NCBI GenBank assembly: GCA_965263065.1
Contig: CBDHGH010000003.1
Coordinates: forward strand, 434,001 to 498,000
DNA from: TK10-74A sp965263065
Lineage (GTDB): Bacteria; Chloroflexota; Dehalococcoidia; Bin125
DNA length: 64,000 bases
Reading direction: 5' to 3'
Position 1 is the first letter of the stretch, and each line of letters opens with the position of its first letter. The position numbers and the translations under genes were made by a program. Under the pieces are notes generated by a model, which was given only the letters and a program-made list of their open reading frames with translations, did no database searches and had not been told where the DNA came from. Below, piece by piece: positions 17,508 to 26,339 of the stretch.

Positions 17508-18782
17508 ATGCGCGCACCATGGGGACAATTCTTGCAGATGGCGGTGATGGGGCGCGGACGCTGGATGCTCGTCCTGGCGCTCGTCGCCGCGGTCGGCTTG
17601 GTGATCGCAGCCTGTGGCGGCGATGACGAACCCGACGCCGAGCCGCTAAAGATCGGCTACCTGGGCGACTTCTCCGGCCCGATCGCTGAGTTTGGGCCGG
17701 TCATTCAGACGGGCGTGGAACTGGCGATCGAGCACATCAACGCCGCTGGCGGCGTACTGGGCCAGCCGGTCGAGTTGGTCACGGGCGACACGCAGGTCGA
17801 CACGGTGCAGGGGGTCGAGGAGGCCCGCCGCCTGGTCGACGTCGAGGGCGTGCACGCGATCGTGGGGCCGCTGTCGAGCACCGTGACGATCGCGGTGGCC
17901 GAAAGCGTGACAGGCCCCGCTGGCGTGCCGACGGTCTCGCCATCGGCGACGTCGCCTTCCATCACCGTCGCGGACGACAATGGCTACCTCTTCCGCAGCA
18001 CCATCTCGGACGCGGCGCAGGGCGTCGTGCTGGCCGATCTGGCGTCGGATGAGGGCTACGACAACGTCGCCGTGCTCTTCCGCAACGACGCCTACGGGCA
18101 GGGCCTGGCCGACGCGTTCGAGGCCGCCTTCGACGGCACGGTCACGTCGGCGTCGATTGAGCAGGGCGCGACGAGCTACCTGTCGGAGTTGCGGGCCGCT
18201 GCCGATGGTGGCGCCAAGGTGCTGATCGCGATCGCCTTCCCCGCTGAGGCCCTGATCTTCATCCGCGAGTCGCTGGAGCACTCGATCTTCTCGGAGTTCC
18301 TGTTCGTGGACGGGACGAAGAGCCAGGACTTGATCGATGGGATCGGCGAGGACTTCCTCAACGGCTCCAAGGGCACGGCCCCCGGGGGCGGTCCGGCCAA
18401 CGCGGCGACGAGGGCTTGGGACGCGGCCTACATTGACGCGTACGGCGAGCTGCCGGCGCTGCCGTTCGTCCGCGAGGCGTACGACGCTGTGATCGCGATC
18501 GCGCTGGCTGCGGAGTTGGCCGGTTCGACGGACGGCGCCGCCATCCGAGACGCGTTGCCGCGTGTCGCCGCGCCCGGCGGCGACGACGTGATCCCGGGCC
18601 CAGAGGGCATCGCGATCGCCATGGCCGCCGTCGGCGACGGCGACGACGTGAACTACGAAGGCGCCGCGACGACGCTGGACTGGAACGCCGCGGGCGACGT
18701 GCTCACGGGCTTCATTCAGATCTGGCAGTACAGCGATGGCGAGCCGGTCGAGATCGACGAGGTTTCCTTCGACCTGAACTAG
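17508..18782 (+). CDS. livK: Branched-chain amino acid-type ABC transporter substrate-binding lipoprotein
   Basis: This 424-aa protein is a type I periplasmic binding protein of the LivK family. The N-terminus is a lipoprotein signal with a hydrophobic stretch and lipobox IAAC at Cys36, followed by an acidic linker. KIGYLGDFSGPIAEFG, AIEHINAAGGVLG and VDVEGVHAIVGPLSS are family signatures. Substrates include branched-chain amino acids, amides, urea and short acids. GGGAGG lies 7 nt before the ATG. It converges with livM, the two stop codons sharing the CTAG at 18779-18782, so the binding protein is transcribed separately from its probable permease and ATPase genes. Confidence 0.9.
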   Translation: MRAPWGQFLQMAVMGRGRWMLVLALVAAVGLVIAACGGDDEPDAEPLKIGYLGDFSGPIAEFGPVIQTGVELAIEHINAAGGVLGQPVELVTGDTQVDTVQGVEEARRLVDVEGVHAIVGPLSSTVTIAVAESVTGPAGVPTVSPSATSPSITVADDNGYLFRSTISDAAQGVVLADLASDEGYDNVAVLFRNDAYGQGLADAFEAAFDGTVTSASIEQGATSYLSELRAAADGGAKVLIAIAFPAEALIFIRESLEHSIFSEFLFVDGTKSQDLIDGIGEDFLNGSKGTAPGGGPANAATRAWDAAYIDAYGELPALPFVREAYDAVIAIALAAELAGSTDGAAIRDALPRVAAPGGDDVIPGPEGIAIAMAAVGDGDDVNYEGAATTLDWNAAGDVLTGFIQIWQYSDGEPVEIDEVSFDLN

Positions 18783-19849
18783 GCGGCCGCGTCCGGCAGG
18801 GGCGGGCGACCGCGCACGCGTCGCCACAGGCGTGACGCGAGGGATTCTGTGCGCAGCTCGTCGACGAAGCGGCTGATGCGCCGCTCCTCGGGCAGCAGCC
18901 CCGCCGGGCGCGCGAGCAGGAACCCGACGATCAGCAGTCCGATGATGAGCTGACGGACCATGAAGACGCGCTCGCCCAGGAAGTGGGGCAGGTCTTCCTG
19001 GATGAGCGGGGCGCCGAACCAAACGAAGCCGACGACCAGCGCCCCCAGGACGGCGCCCCGATTGTTGCCGCTGCCGCCGACCATCAGCATCGTCCAGACC
19101 AGGAACGTGCCGAACAGGTCGGTGAACGACGTCGGTGCGATGGCGTTCACGCGGTGGGCGAAGATCGCGCCGCCGAGCCCCATGATCATCCCGCCCAGCA
19201 CGAAGCTCTGCATGCGGAAGTTGACGGTGTCCTTGCCGGAGGCGCGGGCGGTGTCTTCGTTCTCGCGGATGGCGCGCAAGACGCGGCCCCAGGGCGAGCC
19301 GGTGAGGCGGCTCACGACGACGTAGACGACCGTCAGCATGACGACGGCGATGCCCAGCATCACCCAGCGGTAGTCCTCGCCGCTGGCCAGTTCGTCGAGC
19401 AAGCGGGGGATGCCGTTGAGGCCGCGCGCGCGGTTGACCAGCCCTTCGACGGAATTCGCCACGCTGCGCAGGATCGCGGCGATGCCGATGGTGGCGATGG
19501 CCAGGAAGTCGCGGCGCAGGCGCAGCGTCGGCAGGCCGATGATCACGGCGAGCAGGCCGGCGGCGCACATACCGCCCAGCCAGCCGACCGGCACGGGCAG
19601 ATTCCAGCCCCCCAGGTAGTCCTCGAACGCGGGGTCGGGTGGCGGCAGCGTCAGCAGGGCGCTGGTGTACGCGCCCACCATGAAGAACGCCACGATGCCG
19701 AAGTTGAAGACGCCCGTGTAGCCCCACTGCAGGTTCAGGCCCAGCGCGACGATCGCGAAGATGGCGACCGTGGTGAGGAACCCGACGGTCCAATGCAGGC
19801 CGCCGCTGAAGCTGACGAGGGGGGCGAGGTCGATGAGCAGGAAGTCCAT
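18779..19849 (-). CDS. livM: Branched-chain amino acid-type ABC transporter permease LivM
   Basis: This 356-aa integral membrane protein has about nine hydrophobic segments and LivM hallmarks: ALGLNLQWGYTGVFNFG near the N-terminus, LPTLRLRRDFLAIATIGIAAI, and the cytoplasmic loop RVLRAIRENEDTARASGKD that contacts the ATPase. It has the usual length for LivM. It is the last gene of the minus-strand livG-livF-livH-livM operon, 7 nt after livH. Its stop overlaps that of convergent livK. Confidence 0.93.
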   Translation of the reverse strand: MDFLLIDLAPLVSFSGGLHWTVGFLTTVAIFAIVALGLNLQWGYTGVFNFGIVAFFMVGAYTSALLTLPPPDPAFEDYLGGWNLPVPVGWLGGMCAAGLLAVIIGLPTLRLRRDFLAIATIGIAAILRSVANSVEGLVNRARGLNGIPRLLDELASGEDYRWVMLGIAVVMLTVVYVVVSRLTGSPWGRVLRAIRENEDTARASGKDTVNFRMQSFVLGGMIMGLGGAIFAHRVNAIAPTSFTDLFGTFLVWTMLMVGGSGNNRGAVLGALVVGFVWFGAPLIQEDLPHFLGERVFMVRQLIIGLLIVGFLLARPAGLLPEERRISRFVDELRTESLASRLWRRVRGRPPLPDAAA

Positions 19850-19856
19850 GGCGGGC

Positions 19857-20759
19857 CTACACGCTCGAGCCGAAGAGCCCGCGCGGTCGTACGAGCAACA
19901 TCAGGATCAGGATCACGAAGGGCACGCCGGGTTTGAGGCCCGTGTCGATCCATTCGGTCGACACCTCCTGCGAGATGCCCACCACCAGTCCGCCGATGAG
20001 CGCGCCCAGGGGGTTCCCGATCCCGCCCAGGATCGCCGCCGCGAAGAGCGGCAGGATCAGGCTGAAGCCGGCGTCAAAGCGCAGCTGCGCCTGCAGCGCC
20101 AGCATGATCCCCGCGATCGCGATCAGGCCGCCGCCGACGATCCAGACCCAGCGACGGACGCTCTCCGTCTCGATGCCGGCGATCTCGGCGAGGGCCGGGT
20201 TGTCCGCGGTGGCGCGCATCGCCTTGCCCAGCTTGGTGCGGTAGAGCAGGAGGTAGACGGCGACTGACAGGACCAGCGTGAGCGCGACGATCAGGAACTG
20301 GTCGGGCTGGACCTTGATCTCCCCGGCGATCGTGACGGCCTTGTTGATGCCGGTGCTGTAGCGGGTGGGGGAGGGGCCCCAGATCATCTGCACGACGGCG
20401 CGCACCCCGATGCCGATGCCCAGCGAGGCGACCGCCATCGTGATGATGCCGCTGCCCCGGCCGCGCAGCGGCCGGAACACGAGGCGGTCCAGGAGGAGGG
20501 CGACACCGGCCACGCCCACCATGGCGAAGAGCGCGGCGGGCAGCATCCCCCAGCCGAAGGAGAGAGGCCCAATCTTGCCGCCGCCGAGGCCCAGGTCACT
20601 CACGATAAAGAGGGCCAGGAACATGCCCAGCGTCATCAGGTCGCCGTGGGCGAAGTTGGCGAACTTCATGACCCCGTAGGTCAGCGTCAGCCCGATCGCG
20701 CCCAGCCCGATGATCGAGCCGACGATGATCCCCACGACGACCAGCTGGAGGATGTCCAT
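19857..20759 (-). CDS. livH: Branched-chain amino acid-type ABC transporter permease LivH
   Basis: This 300-aa integral membrane protein starts at ATG 20759 with MDILQLVVVGIIVGSIIG and the signature GLTLTYGVMKFANFAHGD. It has about eight membrane segments and the coupling loop GKAMRATADNPALAEIAGI. LivH and LivM form the heterodimeric pore of the transporter. Its start codon overlaps the stop of livF (TGATG), indicating translational coupling. The last residues (LLVRPRGLFGSSV) are typical of the family. Confidence 0.93.
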   Translation of the reverse strand: MDILQLVVVGIIVGSIIGLGAIGLTLTYGVMKFANFAHGDLMTLGMFLALFIVSDLGLGGGKIGPLSFGWGMLPAALFAMVGVAGVALLLDRLVFRPLRGRGSGIITMAVASLGIGIGVRAVVQMIWGPSPTRYSTGINKAVTIAGEIKVQPDQFLIVALTLVLSVAVYLLLYRTKLGKAMRATADNPALAEIAGIETESVRRWVWIVGGGLIAIAGIMLALQAQLRFDAGFSLILPLFAAAILGGIGNPLGALIGGLVVGISQEVSTEWIDTGLKPGVPFVILILMLLVRPRGLFGSSV

Positions 20760-21544
20760 CAGGGGACCTCCGGACGGGCGTCCGCCGGCGCGGGGGGGAC
20801 GGGTGCCGCTGGGTCGGGCTCGGCCTCTTGGCCGAGGAAGAGCCGCCCGACATCGGCGTTGTCCAGCAGTTCCGCGCCGCTCTGCTCCAGGACGACGCGG
20901 CCGGTGACCATCACGTAGCCGCGGTCGGAGATCGACAGCGCCTCCTTCGCGTTCTGCTCGACGATGAGCAGGGCGACGCCGGCGTCCCGCACCCGCAGCA
21001 GGCGCTCGAAGATCTCGCCGCGCATGATCGGCGACAGGCTGGCCGTGGGTTCGTCCAGGAGCAGGAGCACGGGGTCGAGCATCAGCGCACGGCCGATCGC
21101 GAGCGCCTGCCGCTGCCCGCCGGAGAGTCGCGAGGCGCGCTGGCCGGCGCGGGCGGCGAGGTCGGGGAAGAGGGCGAGCAACTCGTCGATGCGGGCGTCG
21201 AGGCCGTCCTCGCGCGCGTAGCCCCCCATCTCCAGGTTCTCCCGCACGCTGAGCGAGGGGAACACGTTGTCCGTCTGCGGCACGAACGACGCGCCGGCCG
21301 CGACCATCTGGGGCGCGGAGTGCGTGCTGACATCGCGATCGCGGAAGCGGACCGTGCCGTGCATGGGGCGGATCGCGCCGAAGATCGCCTTGAGCAAGGT
21401 GGACTTGCCGGCCCCGTTCGGGCCGATGATCGTGACGATCTCCCCCGCGCCGATGTGCAAGTCCACGTCGTGGATGATCTCCACGTCGCCGTAGCCGGCG
21501 CGCAGGCCCCTCGTGCTCAGCAGTGCGCTGGATAGGGCGCTCAC
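20759..21544 (-). CDS. livF: Branched-chain amino acid-type ABC transporter ATPase LivF
   Basis: This 261-aa ABC ATPase has Walker A GPNGAGKSTL near residue 42, signature LSGGQRQALAIGRALM, Walker B LLLLDEPTASLSP, and the H-loop region LLIVEQNAKEAL. LivF-type ATPases pair with LivG to drive uptake. The C-terminus is slightly longer than usual, with a Pro/Ala-rich tail. The gene overlaps livG upstream by 4 nt and livH downstream by 1 nt. Confidence 0.93.
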   Translation of the reverse strand: MSALSSALLSTRGLRAGYGDVEIIHDVDLHIGAGEIVTIIGPNGAGKSTLLKAIFGAIRPMHGTVRFRDRDVSTHSAPQMVAAGASFVPQTDNVFPSLSVRENLEMGGYAREDGLDARIDELLALFPDLAARAGQRASRLSGGQRQALAIGRALMLDPVLLLLDEPTASLSPIMRGEIFERLLRVRDAGVALLIVEQNAKEALSISDRGYVMVTGRVVLEQSGAELLDNADVGRLFLGQEAEPDPAAPVPPAPADARPEVP

Positions 21545-22311
21545 CGGTACTGGCTCCCGAGGTACGCCTCTTGGACGGTGGCATTCGCGAGCACCGCCGA
21601 CGGGGATCCTTCGACGAGAACCTCTCCGTTGGTCATCACGATGACGGGGTCGCAGATGCGCGCGACGAGGTCCATGTCGTGCTCGATGAGCAGGAAGGTG
21701 ACGCCCATCTCGTCGCGCACGCGCGCGATGTGGTCGGTGAGCCGCCGCGCGAGCGTGGGGTTGACCCCGGCGCCGGGCTCGTCGAGCAGGATCATGCGGG
21801 GCCGCGACATCAGCGCGCGCGCCAACTCCAGCAGTTTGCGCTGGCCGCCGGAGAGGCTGCCGGCGGGGTCGCGCATCAGCGGCGCGAGCTCCACCAACTC
21901 CAGCACCTCGCGGGCGCGGGCCACGTTCGCCGCTTCCTGCCGCCTGACGAGCCCTGGTCGCAGCAGCGGCCCCCAGAGTCGTTCGCCGCTCTGGCCGCCT
22001 GGCACGAGCAGCAGATTCTCCAGCACCGACAGGGAGGCGAGCTCCTGGGGGATCTGGAAGGTGCGCGTCAGCCCGCGGCGGAAGATGCGATGCGGCGGCG
22101 CTCCCGTGATGTCGTGGCCGTCGAACCGCACGCGGCCGCCGTCGCAGCGCAGGAAGCCGGCGATGCAGTTGAAGCAGGTCGTCTTGCCGGCCCCGTTGGG
22201 GCCGATGAGCCCGGTGACGGTGCCGGTCTCGACGTGGAAGCTCGCGCCGTCGACGGCGCGGTGCCCGCCGAACTGCTTGATCAGCGACTGGACCTCAAGC
22301 AGGGCGGTCAT
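21541..22311 (-). CDS. livG: Branched-chain amino acid-type ABC transporter ATPase LivG
   Basis: This 256-aa ABC ATPase has Walker A GPNGAGKTTCFN, the LivG-specific GLTRTFQIPQELASLSVLEN segment, signature LSGGQRKLLELARALM, and Walker B MILLDEPGAGVNP. It is first in the livG-F-H-M operon. ATG at 22311 (MTALLEVQSLIKQFGG) is the natural start; an upstream in-frame ATG at 22398 would add a low-complexity leader. The operon diverges from the DUF885 gene across 136 nt. Confidence 0.93.
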   Translation of the reverse strand: MTALLEVQSLIKQFGGHRAVDGASFHVETGTVTGLIGPNGAGKTTCFNCIAGFLRCDGGRVRFDGHDITGAPPHRIFRRGLTRTFQIPQELASLSVLENLLLVPGGQSGERLWGPLLRPGLVRRQEAANVARAREVLELVELAPLMRDPAGSLSGGQRKLLELARALMSRPRMILLDEPGAGVNPTLARRLTDHIARVRDEMGVTFLLIEHDMDLVARICDPVIVMTNGEVLVEGSPSAVLANATVQEAYLGSQYR

Positions 22312-22447
22312 TGGGAAGGCATCGTTCGGGCCACCCCCGCGGGGTAGGGTGCGAGTGCGTCGCGGGGCCCGGGGCCGGCGCGGCCGACAGGCTACCACAG
22401 CGCCCCGCCGATCGCCGGGGGCGCGGGAGCTGCGCAGAGGAACGCGG

Positions 22448-24124
22448 ATGCCGGCGCTGCACCAGATCGCGGACGACTACGTGAAGCGGCTGTCGGCCCT
22501 CGATCCGCTGGCGGCGACGGGCATGGGCGTGCTGGGGCACGACCACGAAGTCCCGGACTTCTCGCCGGATGGCGCACAGGCGCGCGCCGCGCTGGACGCG
22601 GAGACGCTGGCGGCGCTCGAGGCCGCGCCCGCCGCGTCCGCGCGCAACCTCCTCGCTCGCGACGTGATGGCCGAGCGCATGGTCCTGGGCCGGGAGCTGT
22701 TCGAGGCGGGCGAGCATCTCCGCGACCTGAACATCATCGCCTCGCCGATGCAGCGCCTGCGCGGGGCCTTCGATCTGATGCCGGCCAAGACGGATGGAGA
22801 TTGGGAGAACATCGCGGCGCGCATGGAGGCGGCCCCCATGGCGTTGCGCGGCATGCGGGCGTCGCTGGAGGCGGGCCGCGGCGCGGGACCGACCGTCGCC
22901 GCGCGGCAGGTCCGGGCGACGATCGCGCAGGCGCGGACGTGGGCCGGTTCGGATGGAGCGCCGTCCGGTTTCTTCGCGGGGCTGATCGCGAAGCCGGGCG
23001 CGCCGTCGCCGGGGGCGCTGGCGTCGCGCCTGCGCGTCGCAGCGGCGACGGCGTCCGCCGCCTACGACGGCTGGGCCGACTACCTGGAGGCGGAGTACCT
23101 GCCCGCAGCCCGGCCCGACGACGGCGTCGGCGCGGAGCGCTACGCGCTACGGGCGCGCGTCTTCACGGGGCTGCGCCTCGACCTACAGGAGACGTACGCC
23201 TGGGGCTGGGAGGAACTGCGACGCATCCGGGCCGAGATGGCCGCGACCGCCGATCGGATCGTGCCGGAGGGCAGCCTGTCGGATGCGGTGCGGCTGCTGG
23301 AGACGGACCCGGCCCGCGCCATCGACGGGGAGGAGCCGTTCCGGCAGTGGATGCAGGACGTGCAGGACCGCACCATCGCGGAGTTGGGCGGGACGCACTT
23401 CGAGATCCCGGCCCCCGTGCGCACCGTCGAGGCGATGATCGCCCCGCCGGGCGGCGCGCTGGCGATGTACTACACGGGCCCCAGCGAGGACTTCTCGCGG
23501 CCGGGCCGGACCTGGTACCCCACCGGCGGGCGCACGCGCTTCCCGCTCTGGGCGGAGTTGTCCGTCGCCTATCACGAGGGCGTGCCCGGGCATCATCTGC
23601 AGATCGCGATCACGCGCTACCAGGGCGACGCGCTGACGCGCTATCAGCGCCTGCTGGCGGGCACGTCGGGCTACGTGGAGGGGTGGGCGCTGTACGCGGA
23701 GCGGCTGATGTCGGAGCTGGGCTACTTCGAGAACCCCGACCATTACCTGGGCTACCTGAGCAGTCAGGGGCTGCGGGCGGCGCGGGTCGTGGTCGATATC
23801 GGGCTGCACCTGGGCCTGATGATCCCGGAGGACGAACCGGAACACGCGGGCGAGGTCTGGCGCCCGGAGTTCGCGCTGCCGTTCCTGCGCGCGCACTGCT
23901 TCTTCCCCGCGGAGATGCTGGCCAGCGAGGTCGACCGCTACCTGGGCTGGCCGGGCCAGGCGATCAGCTACAAGGTCGGCGAGCGGGCGTGGCTGCGGGC
24001 GCGGGCGAACGCGCGGGCCGCCGCAGGTGACGGCTTCGACCTCAAGACGTTCCACGATCGCGCCCTGGCGATGGGCCCCATGGGGCTGGAGCAGCTGGAG
24101 CGAGCGATGGCGGCGCCGGCGTAG
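22448..24124 (+). CDS. DUF885 family protein, putative metallopeptidase
   Basis: This 558-aa protein belongs to DUF885. Its motif HEGVPGHHLQ starts at His376, resembling a zinc-binding HExxH-like site spread over H376/E377 and H382/H383. The preceding YYTGPSEDFSRPGRTWYP and the downstream LSSQGLRAARVVVDIGLHL segment are also family features. Members are usually predicted carboxypeptidase-like proteins; some are secreted lipoproteins, but this one lacks a signal peptide and should be cytoplasmic. ATG at 22448 begins MPALHQIADDYV. No operon partner is evident. Confidence 0.82.
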   Translation: MPALHQIADDYVKRLSALDPLAATGMGVLGHDHEVPDFSPDGAQARAALDAETLAALEAAPAASARNLLARDVMAERMVLGRELFEAGEHLRDLNIIASPMQRLRGAFDLMPAKTDGDWENIAARMEAAPMALRGMRASLEAGRGAGPTVAARQVRATIAQARTWAGSDGAPSGFFAGLIAKPGAPSPGALASRLRVAAATASAAYDGWADYLEAEYLPAARPDDGVGAERYALRARVFTGLRLDLQETYAWGWEELRRIRAEMAATADRIVPEGSLSDAVRLLETDPARAIDGEEPFRQWMQDVQDRTIAELGGTHFEIPAPVRTVEAMIAPPGGALAMYYTGPSEDFSRPGRTWYPTGGRTRFPLWAELSVAYHEGVPGHHLQIAITRYQGDALTRYQRLLAGTSGYVEGWALYAERLMSELGYFENPDHYLGYLSSQGLRAARVVVDIGLHLGLMIPEDEPEHAGEVWRPEFALPFLRAHCFFPAEMLASEVDRYLGWPGQAISYKVGERAWLRARANARAAAGDGFDLKTFHDRALAMGPMGLEQLERAMAAPA

Positions 24125-24213
24125 TAGGCGGCGTTGTTCCCCGAGGGGGGCTACTCCGCTAGACTTCCCCCCGGCTTCGGCCCATCGTCCGGCCTCCAGC
24201 AGACAGGATCTTT

Positions 24214-25404
24214 ATGGCTTCCCAGTCACGCGACGCCGCCATCGTCGGCATCTACGAACTCCCCGAGCGCAAGGTCGCGGGCCTCAGCCCACTGCAGATC
24301 AAGGCCGAATGCGCCGCCAAGGCGCTGGCCGACGCGGGACTCACGTGGTCCGACGTGGACGCGATCTACGACGCCGGGGAAGCCGGCGGCGGGATGTCTG
24401 TGGCGGAGTACTTCGGGCTGCACCCCCGCGTGATGGACACGACCGGGGTCGGCGGCTCGTCCTACGAGTTCCACGCCGCGCACGCGCGCCGGGACATCGC
24501 GGCGGGGCGGGCGAACGTGGCCTTGCTGACCTACGGTTCCATACAGGCCTCCGCGGCGACGCGGAGGGACACGGGGGCGGGCGGGGGTGGCGGCGGCGTG
24601 CCAGACCCCGACTCGAACATGGGACGGCCTTGGGGGCAGACGCTGATCTCGATGTACGCCATGGCCGCCCAGCGGCACATGCACGAGTTCGGCACGACGA
24701 GCGAGCAGTTGGCGGAGATCGCGACGGCCACCCGCGCCCATGCGATGCGCAACCCGCAAGCCGTCAAGGCGATGGAGGATCTGCTGTTCCGCGACATCCG
24801 CGAGACCACGGTGGAGGATGTGGTGACCTCGCGGATGATCGCCACTCCGCTGCGCCTGCTCGATTGCTGCATGGTGTCGGATGGCGGGGGCGCGGTAGTC
24901 ATCGCGTCGCCGGACGTGGCGCGGGGCTGCGCCAAGCCGCCGGTGTGGATGATCGGCGCGGGCGAGGCGATGGCCTACCAGGAGAACGGCGGCGACATCA
25001 CGACGAGCGCCGGGGCGCAGTCGGCGCCGATCGCGTTCGGCGAGGCGGGCGTCCGCCCGGACGAGATCGACATCGCGATGGTCTACGACTCTTTCACGAT
25101 CACGGTGCTCATCCTGCTCGAGGACCTCGGCTTCTGCGCCAAGGGTGAGGGCGGGGCCTGGGTGGAGGGCGGGCGGCTGCGCTGGGACCGGCCCGGCGGC
25201 CCGGCGCTCAACACCGACGGTGGCGGCCTCTCGTCGAACCACCCCGGCATGCGCGGCATCTTCCTGCTGCTGGAGGCGGCCCGGCAGTTGCGCGGCGAGT
25301 CCACCTCGCAGGTGGAGGGCGCGGCGCTGGCCGTCGCTCACGGCAACGGCGGCCAACTGGCGAACCAGCACTCGGGCGGCACGATCGTGCTGGCACGGGA
25401 CTAG
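24214..25404 (+). CDS. Thiolase-like (SCP-x type) acetyl-CoA acetyltransferase family protein
   Basis: This 396-aa thiolase-fold protein is of the SCP2/SCP-x-like branch that pairs with DUF35 proteins. Visible features are AAIVGIYELPERK, AGRANVALLTYGS, EQLAEIATATRAHAMRNP, ESTSQVEGAALAVAHGNGG and QHSGGTIVLARD. The classical CxS nucleophile motif near residue 90 is not obvious (SYEFHAAHARRD), so degradative beta-ketoacyl cleavage, condensation or a non-canonical role are all possible. The DUF35 partner begins 11 nt downstream, and such pairs form one complex. Confidence 0.82.
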   Translation: MASQSRDAAIVGIYELPERKVAGLSPLQIKAECAAKALADAGLTWSDVDAIYDAGEAGGGMSVAEYFGLHPRVMDTTGVGGSSYEFHAAHARRDIAAGRANVALLTYGSIQASAATRRDTGAGGGGGGVPDPDSNMGRPWGQTLISMYAMAAQRHMHEFGTTSEQLAEIATATRAHAMRNPQAVKAMEDLLFRDIRETTVEDVVTSRMIATPLRLLDCCMVSDGGGAVVIASPDVARGCAKPPVWMIGAGEAMAYQENGGDITTSAGAQSAPIAFGEAGVRPDEIDIAMVYDSFTITVLILLEDLGFCAKGEGGAWVEGGRLRWDRPGGPALNTDGGGLSSNHPGMRGIFLLLEAARQLRGESTSQVEGAALAVAHGNGGQLANQHSGGTIVLARD

Positions 25405-25415
25405 GGAGAACAGCG

Positions 25416-25829
25416 ATGACAGACGCAACCCGACCCCTCCCCAGCCTGGCGGACCCGGACACGGGACCCTTCTGGCAGGCGACCAAGGCGCACGAGCTGC
25501 GCTATCAGGTCTGCGACGATTGCGACGCGGTGGTGTTCTACCCGCGTCGGCACTGCACTGGCTGTGTAGGCGGCGCGCTGAGTTGGCGCACCTCGAAGGG
25601 CGAGGGCGCGATCTACAGCTACAGCGTCGTGCAGCTCAGCCGGCACCCGTTCTTCGGGCAGAAGATCCCCTACGCGGTGGCGCTCATCGATCTCGACGAG
25701 GGCTTCCGCATGCTGTCGAGCGTCGTGGGCGTGACGGATCCGGTGGCCGAGTTGAGCGTGGGCCAGCGCGTCGCGCTGGAGTGGGAGGACCACGACGAAG
25801 TCGCGATCCCCCTCTTCCACCCGGTCTAG
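25416..25829 (+). CDS. OB-fold zinc-ribbon (DUF35) acyl-CoA-associated protein
   Basis: This 137-aa protein has an N-terminal rubredoxin-like zinc ribbon (Cys33, Cys36, Cys47, Cys50 in CDDC...CTGC) followed by an OB-fold domain (GEGAIYSYSVVQLSRHP, PYAVALIDLDEGFRM). DUF35 proteins bind thiolase-like enzymes and can channel acyl-CoA or act as hydratase-like modules. It lies 11 nt after the thiolase-like gene and is almost certainly its partner. AGGGAGAACAGCG precedes the ATG. Confidence 0.9.
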   Translation: MTDATRPLPSLADPDTGPFWQATKAHELRYQVCDDCDAVVFYPRRHCTGCVGGALSWRTSKGEGAIYSYSVVQLSRHPFFGQKIPYAVALIDLDEGFRMLSSVVGVTDPVAELSVGQRVALEWEDHDEVAIPLFHPV

Positions 25830-25859
25830 CGGCGCGGGCCTGGGTCGAGAGGAAGCGCG

Positions 25860-26327
25860 ATGGCGATCGAAGTGGGGCAGAAGGCGCCCGCCTTCACGTT
25901 GCCGAATGGGCAGGGCGAGCCGCGCTCCCTGGAGAGTTACGCGGGCCGGCGGCTGATCGTCTACTTCTACCCGAAGGCGTTCACGCCGGGATGCACCGGC
26001 GAGAGCTGCGACTTCCGCGACTCCGACGCGCCGCTCCGCTCCGCCGGATACACGGTCGTGGGGGTGAGCCCGGACCCGGTCGCGAAGCTGGCCAAGTTCC
26101 AGGCGGAGTACGACCTGCCGTTCGACCTGCTGTCGGACGCGGACCACGCGGTGGCGGAGCAGTACGGCGCGTGGGGCACGAAGAAGAACTACGGCCGCGA
26201 GTACGAGGGCCTGATCCGCTCGACGGTCGTGCTGGACGAGACGGGCACGGTGGAGCGCGTCTACGCCAACGTGCGGGCCAAGGGGCACGTCGCGCGGCTA
26301 CGCCGCGAGTTGCTCGGCGAGGGGTGA
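25860..26327 (+). CDS. bcp: Thioredoxin-dependent peroxiredoxin (BCP type)
   Basis: This 155-aa peroxiredoxin has the BCP/PrxQ active site FTPGCTGESCDFRD, with peroxidatic Cys45 and resolving Cys50 five residues apart. GVSPDPVAKLAKFQAEYDLP and GLIRSTVVLDETG follow. It reduces H2O2 and alkyl hydroperoxides in the cytoplasm using thioredoxin. GAGAGGAAGC precedes ATG at 25860. It converges with exonuclease III. Confidence 0.93.
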   Translation: MAIEVGQKAPAFTLPNGQGEPRSLESYAGRRLIVYFYPKAFTPGCTGESCDFRDSDAPLRSAGYTVVGVSPDPVAKLAKFQAEYDLPFDLLSDADHAVAEQYGAWGTKKNYGREYEGLIRSTVVLDETGTVERVYANVRAKGHVARLRRELLGEG

Positions 26328-26339
26328 CGCGGCTCCGGG

